Below, piece after piece: positions 32,792 through 40,317 of a stretch of 64,000 bases of DNA. The stretch's first letter is position 1. Each line of letters begins with the position of its first letter. The stretch is from Anaeromyxobacter sp. (GTDB taxonomy: Bacteria; Myxococcota; Myxococcia; Myxococcales; Anaeromyxobacteraceae): assembly GCA_016718565.1 (NCBI GenBank), contig JADKCZ010000010.1, positions 219,353 through 283,352 of the forward strand, read 5' to 3'. A program made the position numbers and the translations under genes. Below the pieces are notes generated by a model. It was not told the DNA's origin and made no database searches. It saw nothing but the letters and a program-made list of their open reading frames with translations.

Positions 32792-34666
32792 CTACGGGAC
32801 CGTCACCCGGGTGCTGGCGGTGGTGACGTTGCCGGCCAGGTCGGTGACCCGGACGGCGATGGTGTAGACCCGGCCGTTGCCGTCCGAGGCCCGGCGCGAG
32901 GCCTGCAGCAGGATGGTCTGGCCGAAGCCGGTCAGCGCCGGCTGCACCAGGCCGTACTCATCGGTGACGGTGAAGGTGGCGGCGGCCACGCCGGAGCGGG
33001 CGTCGCTCGCCGATCCGGACACCAGCACCGCCACCATGCGGCCGTTGGCCGGCCTGAGCACGCTGGGGCTCGCCGTGATGGAGGCCACCGGGCGGACCCG
33101 GTCGATGTTGACCGGGATGGCCTGCGCCGCCTCGACGTTGCCGGCGAGGTCGACCGACCGGACCGTGAGCACGTGGGCCCCGTCGGTGGTGACGCTGACG
33201 GTCGCGGTGGAGCCCGGCGCCACCACGGTGGCGCCGCCGTCGAGCGACCAGCGGAGCTCCTTCACGCCGGACGGCACGTCGGCCGCGTCGGTGGCGGTGA
33301 GCTTCACCGAAACGGCCGAGCGGTACCAGCCGTTGCCGGCGGTGGTGCCGGTCAGCTGGGCGGTGGTGACCGGAGGGGTGAGGTCCACGTCGGCGTACTT
33401 GAGCACCGTCGGCTTCCACGGGTAGTGGCCCTGGGCCGTGGAGAAGTCGAGCGAGCTGCCGGCCACGTGGACGTCGTGGTTGGCGTCGATGGCCAGGGCA
33501 TAGCCGTAGTTGACGCTGTTGCAGCCGCTGGCGGGGGGCTGGTAGCTCGCCTGCCACAGCAGGTCGCCGGCGGCCGAGTGCTTCATGGTCAGGATCTGGC
33601 CGACGCAGTAGCCGTACTCGCCGGTGACGACCGGGTCGCCCCGGTCGAGCTCCAGCGCGTAGATGGTGCTGTCGCCGTAGGTCCCGTAGGTGCGCTCCCA
33701 GAGGAGCTGCCCGGCGCCGGAGAACTTGAGGAGGCTGTACTTGAAGAAGGTGAGGTCGAGGTTCGCGACGCCGGCCACGTAGACGCTGCCGTCGGGGGCG
33801 GTGCGGACACCGTTGGCGAAGCGGTAGCCGGGGATGGTGGCCGTCCACAGCACCGCCCCGGCGGCGTCGGCGCGGACCACCTGCAGCCCGGTGATGGCGC
33901 CCTGGCCGTCGGGCACGCCGCCGGCCACGGTGACCTGGCCGGAGGCGGCCACCTCGAGCTCGTCCACGTACATGGCCGGACCGAGCAGGTCGAGGCCACG
34001 GCCCCCGTCGGCGTCGTATCCCCACAGCGAGAGGGCGCCGTCGCTCGTGCCGGCCACCACCACGCCGCCGCCGGGCAGCGCCCGCAGCTGGGACGGCTGG
34101 TCCAGGCCGAGGTTCCGGTCGAGGACCCTGGTCCAGGCCGGGTTCATGGTGATGCTCATCTTCTGGACCACGACGTCCTGCTGCGCGCTCGGGGTGGGGA
34201 GCGTGCCGACGACGTAGGCGGCGTCGGTGGCGTCGACCACCACGGCCAGGGGCGCGAAGGCGGTGGTCAGGGTGGGGGTGAGGTCGACGTCCCAGGGGGC
34301 GCCGCCCAGCCGATGGAAGACGAGGAGGCGGGCGTCGCCGGTGAGCACGAAGGTCCGGCCCTGGGAGTCGATGGCCGCCGCCTGCCCTGGCCCGAAGAGG
34401 CCGCCTGAGGCCAGCGACAGGCCCGGCATCTCCTCGGTCCAGAGGGTGTTCCCGCCGGCGTCCAGCCGGGTGACGACGATGGCCGCGTCGTACTGGCCGA
34501 CCACCCGGACGCCACCCTCCGAGTCGAGCAGCACGTTGCTGTAGGCGCCCTTCAGGTCGGGCGTGAGGGGGTCGTAGCGGACGGCGTACCGCTCCACGAT
34601 GGTGGCCCCGGCCGGAGCGGCGACGATCAGCGCGGCCGCGACGGCGGCCTTCAAGACGGACCTCAT
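32792..34666 (-). CDS. Secreted beta-propeller (SBBP-like) protein with C-terminal Ig-like domains
   Basis: From ATG 34666 (GGGAGA upstream) the 624-residue protein has a signal peptide (MRSVLKAAVAAALIVAAPAG). Several SBBP/NHL-like repeats follow (NVLLDSEGGVRVVGQYD, YVAGVANLDL, DVHVAGSSLDF), forming a likely propeller to about residue 425. Two Ig/FIVAR-like domains then appear: TPPVTTAQLTGTTAGNGWYR with SVDLAGNVEAAQ, and VRPVASITAS with VRVTDLAGNVTTAS. It is probably an extracellular or surface protein. No enzymatic motif is visible. Confidence 0.85.
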   Translation of the reverse strand: MRSVLKAAVAAALIVAAPAGATIVERYAVRYDPLTPDLKGAYSNVLLDSEGGVRVVGQYDAAIVVTRLDAGGNTLWTEEMPGLSLASGGLFGPGQAAAIDSQGRTFVLTGDARLLVFHRLGGAPWDVDLTPTLTTAFAPLAVVVDATDAAYVVGTLPTPSAQQDVVVQKMSITMNPAWTRVLDRNLGLDQPSQLRALPGGGVVVAGTSDGALSLWGYDADGGRGLDLLGPAMYVDELEVAASGQVTVAGGVPDGQGAITGLQVVRADAAGAVLWTATIPGYRFANGVRTAPDGSVYVAGVANLDLTFFKYSLLKFSGAGQLLWERTYGTYGDSTIYALELDRGDPVVTGEYGYCVGQILTMKHSAAGDLLWQASYQPPASGCNSVNYGYALAIDANHDVHVAGSSLDFSTAQGHYPWKPTVLKYADVDLTPPVTTAQLTGTTAGNGWYRSAVSVKLTATDAADVPSGVKELRWSLDGGATVVAPGSTATVSVTTDGAHVLTVRSVDLAGNVEAAQAIPVNIDRVRPVASITASPSVLRPANGRMVAVLVSGSASDARSGVAAATFTVTDEYGLVQPALTGFGQTILLQASRRASDGNGRVYTIAVRVTDLAGNVTTASTRVTVP

Positions 34667-35017
34667 GAGTTCGGCTCTCCCTTCGTTCGAGTACCAGCGC
34701 CCCCGGAGACCTGCTGCTCGCCCTGCGCGGGCAGGCCGCCCCGATGGCCTGCCTGCCCGGCCGGACCTGTCCCGGGCGAGCAGCCGGTATTCCATATACC
34801 GCACTCATGGTCCTTGACGTACGACAAGTGCGAGTCAGCCCCTGGGTATGGGCCGTGCCCGCAGTGCGTCACGCACCCGAGGTGCGGTCCGGCCCGGCCG
34901 GGGAGGGGAGCCAGGCCGCCGCCGCACCGGGAGGACACCCCGCTCCCGAGATGCGGCGCGGCCGGCGATCCCCGGGGGACCGCCGGCCGCGGGGGCCACT
35001 CGTCATCCCGCCGGCTC
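34667..35017. other. 351-bp intergenic region upstream of the secreted protein gene
   Basis: I see no gene here. It holds the leader of the secreted protein, an imperfect GGTATATGGAATACC palindrome (minus-strand sense, 34787-34801) and a strong hairpin at 34958-34990 (GCGGCCGGCG with CGCCGGCCGC) just after the CBS gene stop, a likely terminator for that gene. Confidence 0.55.
34958..34990 (-). terminator. Hairpin downstream of the CBS-domain gene
   Basis: A 10-bp perfect stem (34958-34967 with 34981-34990) continues inward through TCCCC/GGGGA after one mismatch. It lies 28 bp past the stop of the minus-strand CBS gene. No T-run is seen. Confidence 0.45.
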
Positions 35018-35563
35018 CTAGTCGCCGTCCACCGTCGGGTGCTCGGCCAGCTCCGGCTCGGGCGGCAGGTTGAGGATCTCCTCCGGGCAGAGCTCGACGA
35101 TGAAGTCGATGATGTCGCGGATGGAGATGACCCCGGCCGGCTTCCCGTCCTTGCCGACCAGCGGCACGTGGCGGTACCGCCCCACGCTCATCTTGTTGAG
35201 CGCGTAGGCCACCGGATCGGAGAGCTTCAGCGTCTCGGGGCTGGGCGTCATGAACTTCTTCACCGGGGCCCGCCCGTACGCCTTCGCCGCCATGGCCCGG
35301 GAGACCAGGTCGCGCTCGGTGAAGATGCCCACCAGCTTCGAGCCCTTCTTCACCAGCACCGCGCTCACCTTCTTCTTGCGCATCAGCTCGGCGGCCCGGG
35401 ACACGGTGGCGTCGGGGGCCACCGTCACCGCCGGCTGCCGCTTCAGGTCGGAGAGCGTCGTCTCCAGCATCTCCCGTCCGACGTCGCGGTGACGCCCCAC
35501 CACCGGCGTCTCCTCGTCGCCCTCCAGCACCTCGACCTCGGCCTCGTCTCGCTCGACCACCAT
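35018..35563 (-). CDS. Two-CBS-domain protein
   Basis: The 181-residue cytoplasmic protein has two CBS motifs: VAPDATVSRAAELMRKKKVS with VGIFTERDLVSRA, and TLKLSDPVAYALNKMSVGRY with GVISIRDIIDFI. Tandem CBS pairs bind adenine nucleotides and regulate partner proteins. There is no attached enzyme domain. The start at 35563 is preceded by GAGAGGA. The acidic N-terminal 30 residues are probably disordered. It is divergent from the glycosylase gene, with a 9-bp inverted repeat between them. Confidence 0.92.
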   Translation of the reverse strand: MVVERDEAEVEVLEGDEETPVVGRHRDVGREMLETTLSDLKRQPAVTVAPDATVSRAAELMRKKKVSAVLVKKGSKLVGIFTERDLVSRAMAAKAYGRAPVKKFMTPSPETLKLSDPVAYALNKMSVGRYRHVPLVGKDGKPAGVISIRDIIDFIVELCPEEILNLPPEPELAEHPTVDGD

Positions 35564-35618
35564 GGGGTGTCCTCTCAGGCTGGGGTTCTCGAAAGCGTGG
35601 TACGTGACGGCTCGATCT

Positions 35619-35637
35619 CCTCACCGCGGCGGTGAGG
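35619..35637. promoter_or_regulatory. Perfect 9-bp inverted repeat in a divergent intergenic region
   Basis: CCTCACCGC and GCGGTGAGG flank one central G, between the CBS gene and the DNA glycosylase gene. It could be an operator for either gene or an mRNA hairpin near the glycosylase ribosome-binding site. Confidence 0.4.
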
Positions 35638-35663
35638 GGGCAACCCCCCGACCGGGGCCTCCG

Positions 35664-36845
35664 ATGCGTGTTCCCAGCCCATTCGACCTCGACCTGACCG
35701 TCCGGAGCCACGGCTGGTATGATCTCGCCCCCTGGCGGTACGACGCCGAGCGCCGGGTGCTGGCGCGCCCGCTGGTCCTCGGCACCGGCCGGGCGGTGCG
35801 CGCCGAGGTGACCGAGGGGCCAGGCGGGCTGCTCTTCCGGATGCTGGCGGTCGGTCGCCCAGCGGCCGGAGAAGCCGCCGAGGCCCAGGCCCAGCTGCGG
35901 CAGGCCCTCTCCCTGGACGACGATCTGGAGCCGTTCCGGGCACTTGCGGCGCGGCTCGAGGCCCGCAGGGCGGCGGCGGAGCGCGGGGGAGGGGGCGGGG
36001 GGTCGGGGTCAGGGTCGGGGTCAGGGTCGGGGTCAGGGTCGGGGTCGGGGTCGGGGTCGGGGTCAGGGTCAGGGTCGGGGTCGGGGTCAGGGTCAGGGTC
36101 AGGGTCAGGGTCGGGGTCAGGGTCGGGGTCGGGGTCAGGGTCGGGGTCGGGGTCGGGGTCAGGGTCAGGGTCAGGGTCGGGGTCAGGGTCAGGGTCGGGG
36201 TCGGGGTCGGGGTCGGGGTCAGGGTCTCGGCTCCGTGACGCGGAACTTCCGGACCTCCGCTGGGCGCTGGCCCGCGGCGCAGGCCGGCTGCTGCGCTCGC
36301 CCACGGTCTTCGAGGACGCGGTGAAGACCCTGTGCACCACCAACTGCTCCTGGGCGCTCACCCGGTCCATGGTGGAGCGGCTCTGCCAGGCGCTCGGCCA
36401 GGCTGGACCGGGCGGCGAGCGGGCCTTTCCTTCGCCTGCGGCGCTGGCGGCCGAGCCGGAGCGGTTCTTCCGCGACACGGTGAAGGCCGGCTACCGGGCC
36501 CCGTACCTGCGCGACCTGGCGCGGCAGGTGGCCGGCGGCGCGCTCGACCTGGAGGCGCTGCGCGACCCGGCCCTGCCCGCCGACGAGCTGCGCCGCCGCC
36601 TGCTGGCGCTCTCCGGCTTCGGCCCGTACGCCGCCGAGCACCTGGCCCGCCTGCTGGGCCGACAGGACTTCCTGGCGCTCGACTCCTGGACCCGCGAGCG
36701 GCTCCGATCCCTGCGCGGCCGGCGCCGCCAGCCCACCGACGCCCTGGTGCGGCGCTGGTATGCGCCCTACGGCGGCTACGCCGGCCTGGCCATGTGGCTC
36801 GAGGTCACCGCCGACTGGCACGGCTCGGCGCCGACGTGGCCGTGA
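35664..36845 (+). CDS. HhH-GPD DNA glycosylase (AlkA/OGG-like) interrupted by a (Gly-Ser)38 tract
   Basis: The 393-residue protein has an N-terminal AlkA/OGG_N-like beta domain (1-110), then 38 Gly-Ser dipeptides (residues 113-188) encoded by the hexamer tract. The HhH-GPD domain follows: TNCSWALTRSMVERL, the helix-hairpin-helix LLALSGFGPYAAEHLARLLG, and a catalytic Asp probably in FLALDSWTRE. Such enzymes excise alkylated or oxidised bases. The repeat falls between the two domains, so it may act as a long flexible linker without breaking either fold. The ATG at 35664 begins the conserved part; upstream residues look random. Confidence 0.87.
   Translation: MRVPSPFDLDLTVRSHGWYDLAPWRYDAERRVLARPLVLGTGRAVRAEVTEGPGGLLFRMLAVGRPAAGEAAEAQAQLRQALSLDDDLEPFRALAARLEARRAAAERGGGGGGSGSGSGSGSGSGSGSGSGSGSGSGSGSGSGSGSGSGSGSGSGSGSGSGSGSGSGSGSGSGSGSGSGSGSGSGSGSRLRDAELPDLRWALARGAGRLLRSPTVFEDAVKTLCTTNCSWALTRSMVERLCQALGQAGPGGERAFPSPAALAAEPERFFRDTVKAGYRAPYLRDLARQVAGGALDLEALRDPALPADELRRRLLALSGFGPYAAEHLARLLGRQDFLALDSWTRERLRSLRGRRRQPTDALVRRWYAPYGGYAGLAMWLEVTADWHGSAPTWP
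36000..36227. repeat. 228-bp hexanucleotide tract (GGGTCA/GGGTCG)38 inside a coding region
   Basis: Thirty-eight uninterrupted six-base units, GGG followed by TCA or TCG (TCT in the last), encode Gly-Ser. Because the unit is two codons, changes in copy number keep frame. TCA is otherwise a rare Ser codon here, so the tract is not shaped by normal codon bias. The G-runs with short loops are G-quadruplex-like. Confidence 0.98.
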
Positions 36846-36847
36846 CC

Positions 36848-36890
36848 GGGTCGCGGTCGGGGTCGGGGTCGGGGTCGCGGTCGCGGTCGC
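36848..36890. repeat. Hexamer tract after the glycosylase stop
   Basis: About seven GGGGTC/GCGGTC units begin within three bases of the glycosylase stop codon. They are in the same orientation as the coding tract inside that gene. Confidence 0.8.
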
Positions 36891-36969
36891 TCCCATGCTC
36901 GAGCCCGCGCCCCAGCCGTCCCCGCCTCCCCGTGCTAAGACGGGCCAGTCGCTCCCCGGAGGGAACACC

Positions 36970-37224
36970 ATGAAGGCAGCCTTCGTCCTCGTGAAGTGCG
37001 AGCTGGGCCGGGTGCAGGAGGTGGCCCGCGCCATCATCGAGCTCGACGGCGTCTCCGAGGTCCACTCCATCACCGGCGACCACGACCTGCTGGTGAAGCT
37101 CTACGCCGACGACTACGACGCCTTCGGCGACCTCATCACCCACCGGCTGCAGCGGGTGCCGGGCATGCGCGAGACCACCACCATGCTGGCCTACCGGGCC
37201 TTCGGCGGCGACGCGCCGGCCTGA
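36970..37224 (+). CDS. Stand-alone Lrp/AsnC ligand-binding (RAM) domain protein
   Basis: The 84-residue protein MKAAFVLVKCELGRVQEVAR has the ferredoxin-like RAM fold pattern of the Lrp/AsnC effector domain, with GVSEVHSITGDHDLLVKLYA and a C-terminal TTTMLAYRAF. It lacks the helix-turn-helix DNA-binding half. Such proteins form dimers/octamers and bind amino acids, and may modulate full-length Lrp proteins. GGAGG precedes the ATG by seven bases. It is convergent with the glutaryl-CoA dehydrogenase gene. Confidence 0.9.
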   Translation: MKAAFVLVKCELGRVQEVARAIIELDGVSEVHSITGDHDLLVKLYADDYDAFGDLITHRLQRVPGMRETTTMLAYRAFGGDAPA

Positions 37225-37289
37225 GAGGCCGTGAAGGAAGCCCCTCCCGTCGCCGGATCGGCCGATGCGCGGCCAGCGGCAGGAGCCGC

Positions 37290-38483
37290 TCAGCCCCCGA
37301 AGGCGTCGTAGCCGGTGGCGGCCCGCCCCAGGGTGAGGGTGTGCACGTCGTGCGTGCCCTCGTAGGTGGAGACCGCCTCCAGGTTGGCCATGTGGCGCAT
37401 GGGGACGTGGTCGTCGACCACGCCCGAGGCGCCCAGCAGCTCCCGGCAGGCGCGGGCCGCGTCGCGGGCCATCCGCACGTTGGCCCGCTTGGCCATGGAG
37501 ATCTGCACCGGGGTGGCCTGGCCGGCGTCCTCCAGCTCGCCGAGGCGGAGCGCCAGGAGCTGGGCGTGCACGATCCCCTCCCAGACGTCCACCAGCCGCG
37601 CCTGCACCAGCTGGCGGGCCGCCAGCGGGCGGCCGAACTGCACCCGCTCGCGGACGTGGGCCCGGGCCGCCTCGAAGCAGGCCTGGGCCGCCCCGATGAC
37701 GCCCCAGGCGATGCCGAAGCGCGCCTTGTTGAGGCAGGCCAGCGGCCCCTTGAGCCCCAGCCCCTCGGTGCCGGGCAGCACGGCGTCGGCCGGCACCCGC
37801 ACCCCGTCGAGCGAGAGCTCCGAGGTCACCGAGGCGCGCAGGGCCAGCTTGCGCGGCACGTCGCGGGCGCTGAAGCCCGGGGCGTCGCGCTCCACCAGGA
37901 AGCCGCGGATGGAGCGCGGATCGTCACCCCCCACCTTGGCCCAGATCAGCGCCACGTCGGCCAGCGACCCGTTGGTGATCCAGGCCTTGGTCCCGTCGAG
38001 CACGAAGTCGCCGCCGTCGCGCCGGGCGCGGGTGCGCAGCGCGCCCGGGTCGCTGCCGGCGTCGGGCTCGGTGAGGCCGAAGCAGCCGATGGCCTCGCCG
38101 CGCGCCAGGGCCGGCAGCCAGCGGTCGCGCTGGGCCTCCGAGCCGAAGGCGTCGATGGGGTACATGACCAGCGCGCCCTGCACCGAGGCGAAGGAGCGGA
38201 TGGCCGAGTCGCCCCGCTCCAGCTCGGTCATGCAGGCGCCGTAGGTGCTGGGCGCGGCCCCGGCGCAGTCGTGGCCGTGCAGCGTCATGCCGAGGAGGCC
38301 CAGCGCCGCCAGCTCGGGCACCAGCTCGCGGGGGAAGGTGCCCTCGCGGAAGTGGCGGGCGATGTCCGGCAGGACGCGCTGGTCCACGAAGCGGGCCACG
38401 CTGCGGCGGGCCAGCCGGGCCTCCTCCCCGAGCCGCTCCTCGACCCGGAAGAGGTCCAGCGGGGCGGGGTCGCGGGGCGTCAC
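37290..38483 (-). CDS. gcdH: Glutaryl-CoA dehydrogenase (acyl-CoA dehydrogenase family)
   Basis: The 397-residue flavoprotein has ACAD signatures CFGLTEPDAGSDPGALRT and KAWITNGSLADVALIWA. The catalytic Glu is in TYEGTHDVHTLTLGRA, the exact motif of glutaryl-CoA dehydrogenases, with RMARDAARACRELLGASG upstream. It converts glutaryl-CoA to crotonyl-CoA in lysine, tryptophan and aromatic catabolism. The start overlaps the permease stop (ATGA). It is the last gene of a five-gene minus-strand operon with a 2-oxoacid:ferredoxin oxidoreductase, which could supply acyl-CoA substrate. Confidence 0.9.
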   Translation of the reverse strand: MTPRDPAPLDLFRVEERLGEEARLARRSVARFVDQRVLPDIARHFREGTFPRELVPELAALGLLGMTLHGHDCAGAAPSTYGACMTELERGDSAIRSFASVQGALVMYPIDAFGSEAQRDRWLPALARGEAIGCFGLTEPDAGSDPGALRTRARRDGGDFVLDGTKAWITNGSLADVALIWAKVGGDDPRSIRGFLVERDAPGFSARDVPRKLALRASVTSELSLDGVRVPADAVLPGTEGLGLKGPLACLNKARFGIAWGVIGAAQACFEAARAHVRERVQFGRPLAARQLVQARLVDVWEGIVHAQLLALRLGELEDAGQATPVQISMAKRANVRMARDAARACRELLGASGVVDDHVPMRHMANLEAVSTYEGTHDVHTLTLGRAATGYDAFGG

Positions 38484-39562
38484 GGGGGCCCCTCCGGCCC
38501 CTCCGCCGGGAGCACGCCCTCGTGCTCGTCCTGGTCGCGGCGCCAGATGCGCAGCGCGGCGATGAGGAAGGTGACCACCAGCGGCCCGAGCACCATGCCG
38601 ATGACGCCGAAGGCGGCCACGCCGCCCAGCAGGGCCAGGAAGACGATGCCGATGGGCAGGTCCATCCCGTCCTTGAGCAGGTAGGGGCGGGCCACCGTGT
38701 CCACCACCGAGACCACCCCCACGCCCCAGACCGCCAGGAAGATGGCGGCCCAGGTGTGGCCGGAGAGGTACTGCAGCACCGCCACCGCCAGCACCACCAC
38801 CGTGCCGCCCACCGCCGGCACCAGCGCCACCATGAAGGTGACGCTGGTGAGGAAGGCCGGCCCGGGCGCGCTCGCCAGCAGGAAGCCCACCAGCGCCGCG
38901 CCGGCCTGGATGCCGGCGGTGGCCACGGTGGCGATCAGCACCGAGACGGCGGTGCGGCGGAACTCGCCGGTCAGCTCGCGGAACTGGCCGGGCGCCAGCG
39001 GCGCGGCCTGCTCCAGCCAGGAGACCAGCCGGTGGCCGTCGGTGAGGAAGAAGAAGTAGGCCGCCAGGGTGACGCCCAGCTTGAGCAGCGCGCCGCCGGT
39101 GGCGGCCAGCAGGCCGCCCAGCGCGGTGACCGCCTGCCCGCCGCCCGCGCCGGCCAGCTGCTGCACCTCGGCCTGCAGGTCGGGCACCGAGGCGACGAGC
39201 CGCTGCGCCAGCGGCTCCAGCCAGGAGGGCAGGCGGGCGATGAGGCCGGTGACGCCCTCGGAGGCCAGCGCCAGGCGCAGCCAGGCGAAGCCCTCCACCG
39301 CCTGGCCGGCGATGACCGTGACCACCGCGGCCACCGGCAGGGCCAGCGCCGCCAGCAGCACCAGCACCAGCAGGCCGGCGGCGGCCTCGCGCCGCCCCCG
39401 CAGCCTGCCGCTGAGCCAGGCCATGGGCCGGGCCGAGACGGCCGCCAGCACCGCCGCCACCAGCAGCGACGACCAGAACGGTGAGACCAGGACCACGGTG
39501 AGGGCCACCGAGGTGATCACCAGGGCCAGGAGGAAGTGGCGCTGCAGGTCGGAGCGGGTCAT
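38480..39562 (-). CDS. AI-2E-family (PerM-like) membrane permease
   Basis: The 360-residue protein has about seven to eight hydrophobic helices, starting with LALVITSVALTVVLVSPFW. The family-typical C-terminal part reads SVVDTVARPYLLKDGMDLPIG and FGVIGMVLGPLVV. This is the AI-2E/UPF0118 transporter family, with varied substrates. Its ATG overlaps the reductase stop by one base and its stop overlaps the gcdH start, so it is translated within the operon. Transport of a metabolite linked to the operon is conceivable but not shown. Confidence 0.9.
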   Translation of the reverse strand: MTRSDLQRHFLLALVITSVALTVVLVSPFWSSLLVAAVLAAVSARPMAWLSGRLRGRREAAAGLLVLVLLAALALPVAAVVTVIAGQAVEGFAWLRLALASEGVTGLIARLPSWLEPLAQRLVASVPDLQAEVQQLAGAGGGQAVTALGGLLAATGGALLKLGVTLAAYFFFLTDGHRLVSWLEQAAPLAPGQFRELTGEFRRTAVSVLIATVATAGIQAGAALVGFLLASAPGPAFLTSVTFMVALVPAVGGTVVVLAVAVLQYLSGHTWAAIFLAVWGVGVVSVVDTVARPYLLKDGMDLPIGIVFLALLGGVAAFGVIGMVLGPLVVTFLIAALRIWRRDQDEHEGVLPAEGPEGPP

Positions 39563-40269
39563 CAGAAGTTGAGCAGCACGCGGTCCGGCGGGACGCCGGC
39601 GCGCGAGAGGGTCTCCTTCACGTCGGCGACCATCGCCGACATGCCGGAGACGAAGGAGACGGCCTCGGGGAGCCGGGCGCCGCCGAAGTCGAGGGTGCGG
39701 GCCACCTCGAGGACCCGGCCGCGGACCCCCTCCCAGGCGTCGTCGGCGGCCGATGGGCAGAGCACCACCCGCACGCCGCGCCGCTCCCAGGCCAGGTGCT
39801 CGCGGCGGTAGGCGAACTCGCCGCCGTGGCGCTGGCCGTAGAAGAGGACGATGCGGTCCACCTCGTCGCGCCGGCGCAGCAGGGTCTGCAGCAGCGCCCG
39901 GATGGGCGCGATGCCGGCGCCGGCGGCGAAGAGCAGGACGTCGTGCCCCAGGGCCGGCGCCAGCGGGAAGCCGCGGCCGAAGGGGGCGGTGACCTGGAGG
40001 TCGGCGCCGGGCAGGGCGGCGGCCAGCGCCGCGTCGGCCACCTTGCCGCCGCGCTTGAGCAGGAGCTCCACGCTGCCGTCCTGGGCCGGGGCCGAGGACA
40101 GGGCGAAGAAGCCCTCGCCCGGTGCGGTCCTCACCTTCAGCACCTGCCCGGCCACGGTGTGCTGCACCGCCAGCCCCGGCGGCAGCGCCAGGCGGATGGC
40201 GCGCAGGGCGGCGGTCTCGTCCCAGGTGTCGGCCACGGGCACGGGGTGGTAGTCGGTGGGTCCGAGCAT
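39562..40269 (-). CDS. FAD/NAD(P)-binding ferredoxin reductase-like protein
   Basis: The 235-residue protein has an FAD-binding barrel (FFALSSAPAQDGSVELLLKR) and an NAD(P) domain with LLFAAGAGIAPIRALL, VLFYGQRHGGEFAYRREH and the final FVSGMSAMVADVKETL. It lacks the C-terminal cysteine cluster of PyrK/SudB. It is probably an electron-transfer subunit moving electrons between ferredoxin and NAD(P). The upstream GTG at 40287 is an alternative start. It lies between the ferredoxin oxidoreductase genes and the permease, so it may recycle the ferredoxin those enzymes reduce. Confidence 0.85.
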   Translation of the reverse strand: MLGPTDYHPVPVADTWDETAALRAIRLALPPGLAVQHTVAGQVLKVRTAPGEGFFALSSAPAQDGSVELLLKRGGKVADAALAAALPGADLQVTAPFGRGFPLAPALGHDVLLFAAGAGIAPIRALLQTLLRRRDEVDRIVLFYGQRHGGEFAYRREHLAWERRGVRVVLCPSAADDAWEGVRGRVLEVARTLDFGGARLPEAVSFVSGMSAMVADVKETLSRAGVPPDRVLLNF

Positions 40270-40317
40270 GAGGGGCCACGGTAACACCGCGGGGGCGTGG
40301 GCGCTCGGCGCCCCACC

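Noticed and set aside
40299..40313. Hairpin GGGCGC-TCG-GCGCCC as a terminator inside the oxidoreductase operon
   Set aside because: The stem is only 6 bp with no T-run, so read-through is more likely.
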